From: Acanthopleura granulata
Taxonomy: Eukaryota; Mollusca; Polyplacophora; Chitonida; Chitonidae
Direction of reading: 5' to 3'
Assembly: GCA_016165875.1 (NCBI GenBank)
Contig: JABBOT010000005.1
Span: forward strand, 4,745,186 to 4,809,185
Length of the DNA stretch: 64,000 nucleotides
The notes beneath the pieces were generated by a model. It saw nothing but the letters and a program-made list of their open reading frames with translations, was not told the DNA's origin and searched no databases. Made by a program: the position numbers and the translations under genes. Positions 10,901 to 22,356 of this stretch are shown piece after piece (position 1 is the first letter of the stretch; the number at the start of each line of letters is the position of its first letter).

Positions 10901-13900
10901 ATAAACACTATGCAAACATGCGAAAAGACTCAAGAATTACAGTATCCTGGGAGTTACAAAAACTCCAGTCTGTGTAAAATTCTAGTTTGTGTAAAATTTA
11001 AATTTCTGTATAAGTTTATAGATTTAGAAGTTGTGAATACATGTCTATCATATAACAATACATAATTATATGCACAGATGTAGAAGGGTATAGTGAGCAA
11101 TGAGACTTCATGCAGCACACATGGAGCATATTACTTCGTGTATATATGGGAGACAAGGTCACCAGCATTTACCTTCATGTCCCTGAGAAATTTCTTAATA
11201 GTTGTCAAAACAATAACAAAAAACAGCATGTTAGTGCTGGCTTTGAAATGAAGTCTCTCAGAATTCAACATGTAGTTATCTAATTATATATATTCAATTT
11301 GTGAGAAATAATGCAACAAAACACACTTTGTACAACATGATCCTATGTTATGATATACTGGGGGAAAATACTCTCCGAAAGCTAGTAATAAAGTTGGAAA
11401 AAATAAGGATGTGGCAACTGATCCAATACCACTTGTAATTAAATGTATATTACTGTATACAAATCCATACATGTGCAACGACTGTGACAAACACAGGTGT
11501 ACTTACAGGTGGGATGACTGGCTGTTTGAATGTGTAGTGACTGGTACACAAATACAGGTGTAAACGTGTGTCACAAACACAGGTGTACTTACAGGTGGGA
11601 TGGCAGGCTGGTTGAATGTGTGGTGACTGGTATACAAACACAGGTGTAAATGTGTTTCACATACACAGGTGTACTTACAGGTGGGGTGACTGGCTGGTTG
11701 AATGTATAATGACTGATATACAAATACAGGTGTAAACATGTGTCACAAACACAGGTGTGCTTACAGGTGGAATGACTGACTGGTTGAGTGTGTAGTGTCT
11801 GGTATACAAATACAGGTGGAAACGTGTGTCACAAACACAGGTGTACTTACAGGTGGGATGACTGGCTGGTTGAATGTGTAGTGACTGGTAATGACTTTGT
11901 TGCTGAAGCTGCTGGCCTGTTCTGACTTATTTTTCTCTTCTTCAGACTCCTGCTGCTCTAGCATTAACTCTCGTGCCTTGCTGCCTGTACGACGACTCTT
12001 CTTGAGTTTAGAATCACTTAAGACAAACGACTCCTTACTAGAAAATAAAATAACAATAAATGCACAAAGGGCAGAGAAAGTGGCACAACAGATAGCACTT
12101 TATGGAAACCAAAATGTACTGAAAATTCAACCAGTGCACACATAAAGCCATCATTGTCAAAAGATCCATGTATAAGGCTCCCTTTTCAAACGCCATTCTT
12201 CATCCATTTGAATTTCAAAAAGCCTCGAAAAAGGGTCATACAACACTTGAATTTCAACTCCAGTCTACAAGAGCCACATGAATGAACAGTCTCTAAAATC
12301 AAAACTACTAATTGAAAAACATGGATATGAAACCATTTGAATGTGCAGAAAATGATCTCCTTATGAACAGCATTCTTCAACAGTTCTGCTGACCTGTACA
12401 TAAAATGGTTAGATTGCATCCTCTCCCACTTTATCACAGCTCCCTCATTGTCCCCACTGAATATCAGAATTGGCACCTTTCTTGCTGAAATATTAAAAAA
12501 AAGAAGAACACTTTTACTGTGTTAAACTTTAATAACATAAATTCTATTTTTCTAATTTTTCTAGTCATTTCTAATCCACTTTAAATTAAAGAAACCTACA
12601 GAGGTAAAAAACAATATCATGTCTACATAGAAAATAAATGACAGGACAATTTTAATCATGTTTTACATGCTTTTAACAAAAGAATTATTTCACTTTCCAC
12701 ACAGGTGAAAAATTCATACTGACAACCATACATTGGTTTTAACCATCAAGTTGAAGAGACAATGTGAGCAGAATGCTGAGTGTAAATGCTTGGAAGTATT
12801 GAAACGCTTGGGATTGAAGTGTAACTGACTATAGCAGAGACTCTCCAGTGGGGTGCGCCACTTGAGGGCTGTGATACAGCCAGATGAGTTGTACTTCCAC
12901 ACTATCATATGCCGACGACTGGTGGACGCTGGAAACAACAAGTGTTTTGATATTCAACTAATACATTAATAACTTTATATTTATGGCCGAAATGTGCAGC
13001 TTAATAATACTTTGTGTAAATAATTTATGTAATCATAATGGTAATACATGTCATAAAATTAAAATTTAGAAGCAACTAAAAACAATTATACATACATGTA
13101 AATAATAATTGCCCAGAATTAAAACCTGCTGTCTGGCATGACTACAAACCTAAAGAAAATAATTCAAATGGTCAGCTTTTTTGAAATTACACTTTAATAT
13201 GTCTTAAATCAATCTAAGACAAATAAAACTGCTGCCTTTTTGTCACCAATTTTTGTTTTTCAGAAATTAAATGCCTCCCATGTTAAATTCTACAAAATCT
13301 TTTTGTAGCACCAGAAAATTAATCTACTGTCTGTAGATATTACTAACATTATAGATCTAGTCACTAAACGCTGACGTTGCCCCTTCATACCTGCCAGCAT
13401 GTTGAGCTCTGGTGAGAAGTTCATCTGCTGTAGATGATACTTCTCCTCTTCCTGCTGCTGGAAGGTCCCAATAAAATCTGAAACCTGTAGGAAAACAGCA
13501 ATTAGTAAGGGGAAACAAATAAACACTGATTAAAGAAAAAAATGCTTTAAACCTAAAGTGGACTAGGGGAAATAACTCCTAACTCACACTGTCAGACTTC
13601 TTCAATCAAAACATCAGATATGTGAATGACCTCCTGATCTGCTGATAACTCTCATTAACTCACATGTTTAAAATGACACATCTACACAATACAACATGGT
13701 GTCACAGAAAGTAGCATAACACAGTAGTAAAAACCCCCTAAAGAACTGTCCATGGCATGAGCATTTCACAATGATCACTCACCGTTCACACTGTGTTTAA
13801 TATATATACATTGTCAAAGGGGCATAATACAGACAGAGACAGGTGAATGTTTGGTACAGACTCACATTATCCCCTGACTTAGGGTCAAACAGGCTGGCAT

Positions 13901-16900
13901 AGGAGGACCCTCCAGCCACCCAGATTGTCTTACAGTGTGGCACATAGCAGATGCCAGACACAGTGTTCAAGAAGTTGTCCAGTCGATGCACAAGTTTGCC
14001 GTCAGCTGACCAGATCTTCACAGTCTTGTCAAATGACCCAGTAAATATCCTGAAAGTCAGTTACGTGCACATGTATAAGGTATGAAGGAAAGTCTGCCAG
14101 GAAAATGAACCCTTGATGGATATAACTAAAAATTACTGATTGCCCTGATTTCAACCAAAAAATAACATCCATATGTCATACTTAGTTAACTAAAAAGTAC
14201 TGTCTGTTTTATGTGTGTATGTGTTGTATGCACTCTTGCATACATAATGGCTTAGAAAACTGGTAGCTTGTATAAACTGATATCAAATGCTGGAATGCCT
14301 TCAGAAAATCCAAGTAGCATGCACGTAAAATAGTCAACATTAACAACAAAAAGGTCTCTATTATTAAGTAAAACTCAACCACAAACCAGGTATTGTTCTC
14401 GTTGTCTTTGGCCAGAATCAGACAGGAAATACCAGCATTGTGAGCTTTAGGGTTGCTGGAAAAAAGCGAGAGAATTTATACGTAGTGAGGGAATCTATAC
14501 ATAGTATAAATAAGAGAAGATACAAATGTATGGTATATACATAGTAAAAGTGAGAGAATTTATACATAGCAATGAGCAAAGGATGTATGAGCTAACACCA
14601 AATTGTCATAGGAGCTGTTGTAAGACAGAATATGTGTGGCAGGGAATGGGGACGCAAATGCACAGTATTTGATTAATATAGACACACTGGTTTAAAGGCT
14701 TCACTTTTATTTCTTTCTCTGATTGGTGATATAACAAAACCAGTGATATGCTACCTTTCACTCAGTATGTCTGAAGAAAACTAAAGTATCTCGCCAACTG
14801 TATTTAAATATTCATGAGATAACGCATGGCACGGTAATGTATCATCCCCACAGCTTAAAGTTTATATAAATGTGCTACACAGGCATATTCCAGCAAACTT
14901 TTCACAACTTACATAACAATGGGCTCAAGGCTGTTGTCTCCAGTGTATGAGGAATCATATATCACCAATTTCTGATCATATCTAAACAAACAAATGCATT
15001 TGGGTGTGAACAGTAACAAGACTACAGAAATTATCTGCTTTATCAAATACATGTACATGAATAGATTCAATTACTGTAATCATCAGGATTAAATGTAGCT
15101 ACATTGACATGATACACATTACAGACTACTGACATTCAAACATATACCAATTACACACAGAGATCCTGACATATTCATAAAGATGTGGTACATGTAAAAT
15201 AAAGCTGTCTATTGATATAACTGCTTCCCGAGTAAAGATGCTCACCCTGCAGAATAGATGCGCGACTCATTACAGATGATACACTTGACAATGTCTGTGT
15301 GCTCTCGGGCAAAGTACAAGGCCTTCGTGTTCACTACATGGCCACAATTTCGCTCTGCAATTTTGAAAAACATAACAAACTGTTTATATCAACTACCTTT
15401 GTGTTATAAAATATGTACATGAAAAGACACATAAACTTTAAACAAAAAATATTCAGTCTGCAATATGTAAATGAAAACTTCGTGCCAACACTGTTTTATT
15501 AACATAGGACACTGACATGTATCCATACATAACATATGTAAATGAAAACTTCATGCCAACATTGTTTGATTAACACAGGATATGGACATGTATTCATACA
15601 TAACATAGGCCTTTTACAGAGAAATATGTAAACAATAAGAATGAAATGAAATGATTAGTTCACCTTGATCCAATAAGAAGACCTTGATTCCCCCAACAAC
15701 GCCACAGACAAGCTGCTGTCTCCTGGGGTTGATAGCCATACAGTACACAGGCATGCCAATCTACACCCAGCAAAAGTAAACATTGGTAATTAGTTGGTTT
15801 TGATGATCACTGAAGTCATTTGTTTGTACAGTTGTGAAACAAACTGGATGTCAATGTGACAGGGAAATATTATAAGCAATAAAGTTTATATATAATAAAC
15901 ATGGTCCGATCTCTAGAGATATTCTCCCTTACAAAAACATAAGCTGGTCACAAGCTATCCTCAAGTATCCAAACCTCCAACAACCTAAATTTGCCTTGCA
16001 CAAGCTAGCTGGAGATTGCCAAAGCCTTCCAATGGTTTACTGAAGCTCTCCATAAGCTGGTTCAAACTTCTCACTCGCTAACATAAGTTTCCTGATAGTC
16101 AGCACCAGCTCTCCAGTTGTCTGGTTATCGCTGTTAGCAAGCACAAGCTTTTCACTTTCAACTGTTCATTGGCCTTGCCCTGGCTAGTTAGCCAAATTTT
16201 CTGCGTTTTCATGGTTTGCTTGCTTTACTGCCCTCTCAGGCACCCACTGCCCCTTGAGTAATTCAATCTCCTGGGTACTACTCCTGGTACCGAAACAGGG
16301 TAGGACACACAAGGAGCCGCAAGCCATGTATGAATTTCATATGGTCTGTTTCAGCTGCTGTCCAAACAGCTGATTATAAGCAGCTGTGAGCTGCAGAAGA
16401 CCAGGGTCGCGTTCCGATGAGAAATCATGAGCACAAGTTAATTCCCACTCGAGGATAATTCCTGTTACAAAAAATACCGTGTTATGTAACTCTTGAGTTA
16501 CTGTATCAAATGAAAAGCATCAACATAAGCCACTAGGAAAATATATTCTATGAATGGGGACAAATTATTTCCTGTTTAAAAAGATTATACTTGGCTAATA
16601 AAATATGAATGCTAAACTAGTTAACTAGCGGACGGCACAACTTAACATTTGAAAACTCAGGCACTGAAAGGCAGCAATGTTAGATTAGGGCTTCACACAG
16701 ACTTTTCAATGTGTCAGTTACCAGGACTATTCATGGTTGGACAGTCATAACGCAATTCTTAGAGCCAAGTCAAAGTTCTGACTATGACTTCAGGTTGTTA
16801 GCATGTATACTGTCATGACTGCAGGTACATGCACATTAGATATTTACACTGTAAGTACATACATTTAGAAAGAGAAGAGCCCCATGTGACTGGCTGATGG

Positions 16901-18423
16901 GGTCCAGTTCCATTGGCACCTTAGACCCTACTATATGCACAGTGAATGCGTGTTTACAGAAATGTTCTAAACCATAAATCAGATATACAAACAATTAACA
17001 AGTAAGTTTAATATCTGCAATTTGCATCAGCGTGTAAACTGAAAGCAAGAATTTTAAAAACTATTTGGAGCAAATAGTCAAGTCCTGCTTCATGAGCATT
17101 ATACCCTACTCAACCTTTTGCGGTTTCTTGATATGAATAGTCGATAAAGCAGTGTACGATACCTGTATTCTGTCATAGACACCACCTCCGGAGGCCCAAG
17201 CAACGATATAACCATCATTAGCTGCGGACAGCACTAGCTTCGCACCAGACCTAAACACATCACAATGAAAACATAAACATAACGCATACAAAAAGTTCTG
17301 AACACAAGCCTACATGAACCAACAATCATTTCATTAGGGAACAATGTATTCTAGGATATTTCACTTTACAACGGTGGTCAGGTTTAATAATTAGTAGATC
17401 AACATCGGACAGTCTGGAGGAAACAACGTCCCCACCTACATTACCCTGCGCAAGGCACCTAGCAAACCTTAACACTTGAGGCTGCGGGTAAACTAATGGG
17501 GGGAGTGAGGGGAGGGGGATGAATTTGGACACATATCCTCAGTGATGAACAGCTGTGCAGCAGGGGCAAGATCAACACCTTAGTCAAAGAAGCCAGTGAG
17601 GAACCCAAACTTATTGGGTATAAAAATAAAAACGTATAACTAAATTAATGTTTGTGTAAGAAGTCACATGAACATGCACATATCACAGCACAAGGATCCA
17701 AGGGAATTGCAGAATACATGTTTGCTTTCAAATCTTACAGCTACATACTCAATTAACACTATCTCTACTCACAAAACATAACCTGTTAATGACAAAGATA
17801 TGGTAATTACCAGTAAAGGAAATCTGTGACCCATCCTCTGTGTTCATATGCAGTCTGTAACAGTCTGCCACTTTCAGCTTCCCAAGTCTTGACAACACCA
17901 TCTGGATAATTCACACAACAATAAATTAAGTTTAAACAACATTAAAGACGACAAAACCTTTCAAGCTGAACCCGACATTCCATTAAAAACATCTCCTAGC
18001 TCGTACAGTGGGAATATAATGGTGGGATTGCCCAACACTGCACAAGACTTCTGCACAAGGCATCCAAGACACGCATACTTAGAAATCAGAACATATCAGG
18101 CTTACAAGCTGTAGAGAGAAAATTCCTGGTACTCTCCAGACTATAACGGTCATGTCAAAGCAGCCTCCTACCTAAAGACTCTTCTAAAGAGCAGCAACAG
18201 AACAGCTGGCTTTCTGTCTTTAACACAGGTGAAAGGAACTCGAGACTCTTTTTTGGATCGTATCGAATAGTGCATGTTTGTACCTTCACATCCCATAAGA
18301 ATTTCTCTCCTGTGTGAGTTAAATCCGAGGGCGGTGATGCCACGTGTGTGTGTCTCTCGGACAATATAATGTTTTTCCATTGCCATGATCACAGATGGCA
18401 GATTGTCGAAGTTTACAGAGACT
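4845..18423 (-). CDS. WD40-repeat beta-propeller protein, multi-exon, 3' end beyond the window
   Basis: Exons read on the minus strand, each with AG/GT borders and matching phase: 18423-18284, 17901-17811, 17250-17163, 15760-15664, 15354-15246, 14981-14913, 14455-14387, 14049-13866, 13484-13391, 12928-12830, 12484-12394, 12037-11851, 9679-9583, 8990-8851, 7865-7811 (least sure), 7625-7531, 5424-5372, 4946-4845. Together they give about 620 residues. WD-type strands are visible: DGVVKTWE, DGYIVAWA, DQKLVIYD, FDKTVKIWS, RHMIVWKY, EGAVIKWE, DSNIYVWGFD and GWDRKICIWDVENG, at least nine or ten blades, so more than one propeller is likely. A charged linker rich in Lys, Glu and Gln (exon 12037-11851) separates two blocks. 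WD propellers are protein-binding scaffolds; I do not recognise the specific ortholog. The first listed exon starts in phase 2 after an acceptor, so either an upstream exon exists or translation starts at an internal Met. The last listed exon ends at a donor, so the C-terminus is left of the window. Confidence 0.85.
5372..5424 (-). CDS. WD40-gene exon with canonical WD motif
   Basis: A short exon with acceptor GTGTGTTTCAG and donor GGCAG|GTACAT. It encodes LSGGWDRKICIWDVENG, a textbook WD-repeat C-terminal half. Phase 0 at entry follows exon 7625-7531 (ending STYV), so the two exons together make one blade; phase 2 at exit fits exon 4946-4845. Confidence 0.88.
5781..5930 (-). mobile_element. 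Degenerate tRNA-derived SINE, body and 3' part
   Basis: In reverse orientation it shows TTTATTTA, then gccgtactcaagaa, ggcagacag, gtggaagaaacc and a caggcaaac remnant. These align with the better copies at 21,243 and 48,836. It lies in an intron of the WD40 gene. Confidence 0.6.
6230..7625 (-). repeat. Intronic array of about 12 copies of a WD40 exon, about 120-bp unit
   Basis: The unit is about 117-126 bp. On the host-gene strand each unit contains a copy of exon 7625-7531, including YVLSEHVSCVTSMVVITREH or a close variant and FNSTYV, followed by the donor GTGAGTAATG. The donor (plus-strand attactcacc) is intact near 7530, 7404, 7290, 7045, 6797, 6671 and 6435, and mutated in the copies near 7170, 6925 and 6550. 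Units also carry TTTGTGTGCAG, an acceptor-like site before the copied exon. Reading past a donor reaches a stop within about ten codons. Confidence 0.85.
7531..7625 (-). CDS. WD40-gene exon that founded the 120-bp array
   Basis: The gene-proximal copy starts after GAGTGGCAG, phase 1, and ends TATGTG|GTGAGT, phase 0. It encodes FVCRYVLSEHISCVTSMVVI and then TREHGFNSTYV, the first half of a WD blade completed by LSGGWDRK in the next exon. A second possible acceptor (TTTGTGTGCAG) lies 15 bases further in and is the one kept in the downstream copies. Exon 8990-8851 ends in phase 0, so a linking exon with length 1 mod 3 is needed; 7865-7811 fits. Confidence 0.75.
7811..7865 (-). CDS. Possible linking exon of the WD40 gene
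   Basis: This 55-base segment is bounded by TTCTAACAG and G|GTCAGC. It is open in phase 0 to phase 1, exactly what is needed between exons 8990-8851 and 7625-7531. No WD motif is visible, and the borders are weak. An alternative end at 7819 would need a GC donor. Confidence 0.35.
8188..8320 (-). mobile_element. Degenerate SINE fragment
   Basis: Reverse-orientation fragment with gccacactcgagaactttt, gctggaggaaacc and aagctactggcaaac, matching the same family body as the copy at 5,781. Intronic. Confidence 0.5.
10477..10690 (-). mobile_element. tRNA-derived SINE, reverse orientation
   Basis: It begins with a TTTATTTATT tail and continues with cagcagtcagcattattgtg, ggaggaaacctgg, gcagattgctggctgacctt and cccacatagt, then reaches the more tRNA-proximal segment with ggtgagagcc. 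It lies in an intron of the WD40 gene. Confidence 0.7.
11495..11900 (-). repeat. Intronic array, five copies of an exon end plus donor, about 87-bp unit
   Basis: Donor-containing repeats sit at about 11845, 11759, 11672, 11585 and 11499 (plus-strand cttacaggtgg). The first is the true end of exon 12037-11851 (YTFNQPVIPP, then GTAAGT); the other four are copies toward lower coordinates. Each unit also carries ATTTGTATACCAG, which could act as an acceptor. The unit length is near a multiple of three, but small indels shift the frame between copies. Confidence 0.85.
15462..15605. repeat. Two-copy tandem repeat, about 72 bp
   Basis: The block starting atatgtaaatgaaaacttc at 15463 repeats, with some substitutions, at 15534. 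It lies in an intron of the WD40 gene and contains no visible exon. Confidence 0.7.
17353..17480 (-). mobile_element. Degenerate SINE fragment
   Basis: Reverse-orientation remnant with tatttcactttacaacggtgg, ctggaggaaacaacg and caaggcacctagcaaacctt. Intronic, heavily decayed. Confidence 0.45.
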
Positions 18424-20720
18424 CTGAATACACAAGGAAAATTTGACAAAATACAATGCAATGCCCCGGGGTATGTGGCACCTCGTGTACTTCACATCCA
18501 ACGACAACGGGCAAGCCGACTCCACGGAACAAATCCATCCGAATTATTTTCGCATATTTTTTTTTTGTTTTTCTTCAGCTTTTTAGTTCCTGCGTTAAAA
18601 ACTTCAAATTTACAGAAACAGTCACATATTTCCCAGATTCTGGTTTCAACCTCATTTTCTTATTTTCGACGATCGGCAGTCATGTCTTGACAACCGCACG
18701 CCACGCATGCTCAATGTGTCTGTTTTTAGCACAGAAGATTGCTAGATTCAGGGTAGATAACTCTCAAAGCAGATCCGTTAAACTCGTTATGTGCAGGTCT
18801 TCTCAGTTTCAGTCAATGATAGACCTTCGCCTGCATGTTTCAGTGACACTGTTGATCGCACATCTAACATTAACATTCATGGGCAATCCCAGAGCCAAAA
18901 CTTTACACACTGAAGAATTTAGCGTTAGATTCTGTTCAATTTATCTTAAGAAAGGAAGAATACATTTTAAATTAGTACCGGTACGTAGATATGGATGTCC
19001 ACAACACGCGTACGAAATATTTTGTCATCCCTCCTGTGCTGAACTGCGGTACTGTTTTACCGACATTAGTCCAAAGTTAGGCTCAGACGTTGTAATTTGC
19101 ATTAAAAATGCCACAGTCGCCAAAGATGCTTAGATTCCACTTGTGATCTGTCTCGGACTATGACGAAATGTGGTGTTTCCTGGAAACGCCTCGTTCCAGC
19201 AGCCTTTCGTCAAATTAACATCATCATTATATTCACACGCCTGTACAATATACATATTGCAATATTCATATATCTTGCAAATCAGGGTTGACTTAAACCA
19301 ACATATTTCTCACTGAACTGGCAGATATATATTATACCAATGACAATACCATAGCTTCTGGGGCCTGGGCCCTAGCTAGACAATCGCCTATTGGCTTGGA
19401 TAGAAGTAAACCTAAGGAAATTTTAAAAAATTAATTTCCTTCAATAATTTTAGTCCCCAGAATCCTCGAAGACGCGTTTATGACTATTTGAAATAGCAGG
19501 ACTTCCCGGTCCTGTCCCGTAACTGGACCGTTGCCTGCCGAATTCAGTCCCCACCACAAATTCACTTTTCGCAAATTTTAAGACGATATCCAAACTTTAC
19601 CTTGTTTAAAGTAAATATGAAACGTATGACTATATATAGCAGACAGGGTATACAGAACCCCTCGACTGTCGGGATTACATGTTGACCGGTCGTCACTGCC
19701 CATCAATAAACCCCCTTACGAACTGTTTCTTTTAGTTATATATATACAAGCAATCAGTGAAATATATCGGGTGAAACACAACTGAATTTAGGCAATAAAT
19801 GCAGCAATTGTTTAGAAGATTAATATACAAAGAGTTGACCATTTCGAGATGTATGTGAGGAACTGCAGGATGTATACAAAATGTACATTCTTCAAGATAT
19901 ACGATTTAAATATATTTAAACATGGTAACGTCTGAAGGGCAAATTTATGAAAAGTGAAGTGAAAAGTGAAAGATAGGACTAAACTGTAAATAATGCACGT
20001 AAATCAGAAAGCGACACATTGCACCCCATACCCACTAGGTAAGGCTTGTAACATTTAATTATCTGTCGATCCTTGTTCAGGGGGCCTCTGGGCCTTTTTC
20101 ACCTCTAAGGCAAGGATAGTCGATCCCTGCAGAAAATTCTTGGCGACGCTTATTAGTTTTTCGGTGGCTTGTGCATAACGTTGTTTAGAAAAGTATTCTT
20201 GAGATTTTAAAAAGTATAACGTTGTGTATATCGTTATTTTGAAAAGTAGTCTTGAAATTTTAAACCCGAGACGACCGCTTTGACTGGTGGTTGATACAAG
20301 AATGTTTGTTTTGACGTCTAGATTAATAGCTAGATAACAACTTGTCACAAAACAATAAACAAGGCGAGCCAGTCCATATATAGTTCAAGTTTATTTCAGT
20401 CATATGACGACGAGGAGCCTTTTTAGGTGTGTGCATGTAGAGTGTCTTCTTGTTGTAGAGCGAGTCCATGCGGCCAGAGTACTACCACCACTCGAACATC
20501 ATGCCGAAGACACCAGACAAGACACCCCACCCAGTCACACTATACTGACACCGGACCGACTAGTCCTGCTTCCTTGCTCTAATCTCTTAATGCTGTATTC
20601 CATGAAGAAGCGCAAAAAGTCCTCAGGAATGATTCTCCGTTAAATTTGAAGAAACAGGCTCGGCCATAATGTGATGTGGTTGTTTAATAGAGTTGGAGTT
20701 TTTGTCAGCCGTGACTGTCG
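18424..20720. other. Intergenic or 5' region between the WD40 gene and the GPR157-like gene
   Basis: No exon with convincing borders was found. It must hold the promoter and probably a first exon of the WD40 gene on the minus strand and the 3' flank of the receptor gene. A 225-codon plus-strand open stretch (18456-19133) has no recognisable domain and is not called as a gene. Confidence 0.5.
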
Positions 20721-20721
20721 G

Positions 20722-20727
20722 TTTATT
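20722..20727 (-). terminator. Candidate polyadenylation signal of the GPR157-like gene
   Basis: AATAAA on the minus strand, about 240 bases past the stop codon and just after the three-copy tail repeat. Confidence 0.5.
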
Positions 20728-20749
20728 GTAGACTCGTGTCCTCAGGGAG

Positions 20750-21065
20750 ATATATAGAGGGAAACAGACTCAACAGTTTGCATGAGAGTTGCTCTTTCTC
20801 GGTTCTGAAACCCTCTGTTTCTCGGTGACTCATCTGTCTAGGGAGAAAAAGAAACAGACTCAACAGTCCTTTTTCGTGTTGTTTGTATTAGAGTTGGTGT
20901 TGCTGGGTTCTGAGGCTTCCTGTTTATCGGTGACTCATTTGTCCCGGTAGATACAGAAACAGACTCAGCCGTTATCCTGTGTGTTGTTTGTATTAGAGTT
21001 GGTGTTGCTGGGTTCTGAGGCCTTTTGTTTATCGGCGACTCGCCTGTCCCGGGGGATACATGGAC
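20750..21065 (-). repeat. Three-copy 105-bp tandem repeat spanning the GPR157-like C-terminus and 3' UTR
   Basis: The plus-strand segment tgtattagagttggtgttgc at 20886 recurs at 20990, and a more diverged copy lies near 20785. Each block also has a gtgactcat-like segment and gaaacagactca. On the gene strand the first copy codes the polar tail (KASEPSNTNSNTNN) and the stop codon; the second and third lie in the 3' UTR. Confidence 0.8.
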
Positions 21066-22293
21066 ACAACGTTATCCTGAGCTCGTTGCGAACACGCTCC
21101 GTGAAGAAACAATACAGGACAAAGTTGGCGAATCCTTGTGCGCTGTCTCCAATACCCTGCAATAAGACAAAATATCAAGTTCAACAGGTTGTATTTCTAT
21201 AATAATATTCTCTCCATACATGTATATGAAACAAGACTTGTGTATTTATTTATGTAATTATTTGCCTTTTGTTTTGTGCTGTGCTCAATAATATTTCATT
21301 TATACGACGGCGATCAGCATTATGGTGGGAGGAAATCGGACACAGCTCTGGGGAAACCCACGATTATCTGCAGGTTGCTGACAGACCTTCCCACGAAAAC
21401 ATTTGTGACTAGACACACAATTAGTTTTACAGGGTTCTCAAAGCATCTTCAAGAATGAAGATTAAACTCATCTTCTCAACAAAAATAACTTTTCGTGTGA
21501 ATTTGGCTGAATTCCATTTATGGCTTATATACACGAGGTATAAAGGAATCTTGACATGGGACCGAACTGGTATTACTTGATTAAATTATACCAGCTCAAT
21601 TACCAGCCATGAAAACCAGTCGCTCAGATGGATTAATCACTAAACTCAGTGTATGGTTATAAAAACAAGCGACAAACTAAACGATCAGCTGGTCGATTAA
21701 GCTGAAATATTAGTTGCCGATAACAACTAAACCACTTGAATTATTGCTCGTCGATCACGTTTCGATATACTTTTAATATCGTTTTCAAATCAATGACAAG
21801 GCAATAAATTTGTTATATATAACCAATGCGTCATATCAGTTTGTTACATCAGCTCCTAAATGCCAATAAAAAGACAGCCAATATTCTGTAAAATCTCCAA
21901 ATTTTCAACGAGACAGACAATCAGGGAACCAATCGACATGATAAAATAACCAACTTGTTCGTTTGCAGTAAACTAATAACTCAGCGAAGTCTGTATTTGC
22001 TCTGATCACCTGCAGTGGTGCCAGCCAGGCCGAGTCCTTGGAGCTGGCATAGTCGTGGGCAAAAACACCCAGCAGGAACCGCAGTGTGCCCCAAAAGCGC
22101 AGAATAATAAACACCAAAGGCACGAACGTCAACTTCCGGTTGGCTTCGTTTATAATATGCTGCTTCTTTCTCCGTTGCTGCATCATCTCCTTGGACTTGT
22201 CCTTCTGAAGAGCAAGTAAGAATTAACAAGAGGGCAAAATGACAAAACACTGGAATTCTCTCGATGACCTAAATATATATGACTATCAATAGA

Positions 22294-22356
<63 letters not shown>

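Noticed and set aside
18456..19133. 225-codon plus-strand open frame divergent from the WD40 gene
   Set aside because: No recognisable domain, hydrophobic pattern or splice border; it overlaps the likely 5' end of the WD40 gene on the other strand.
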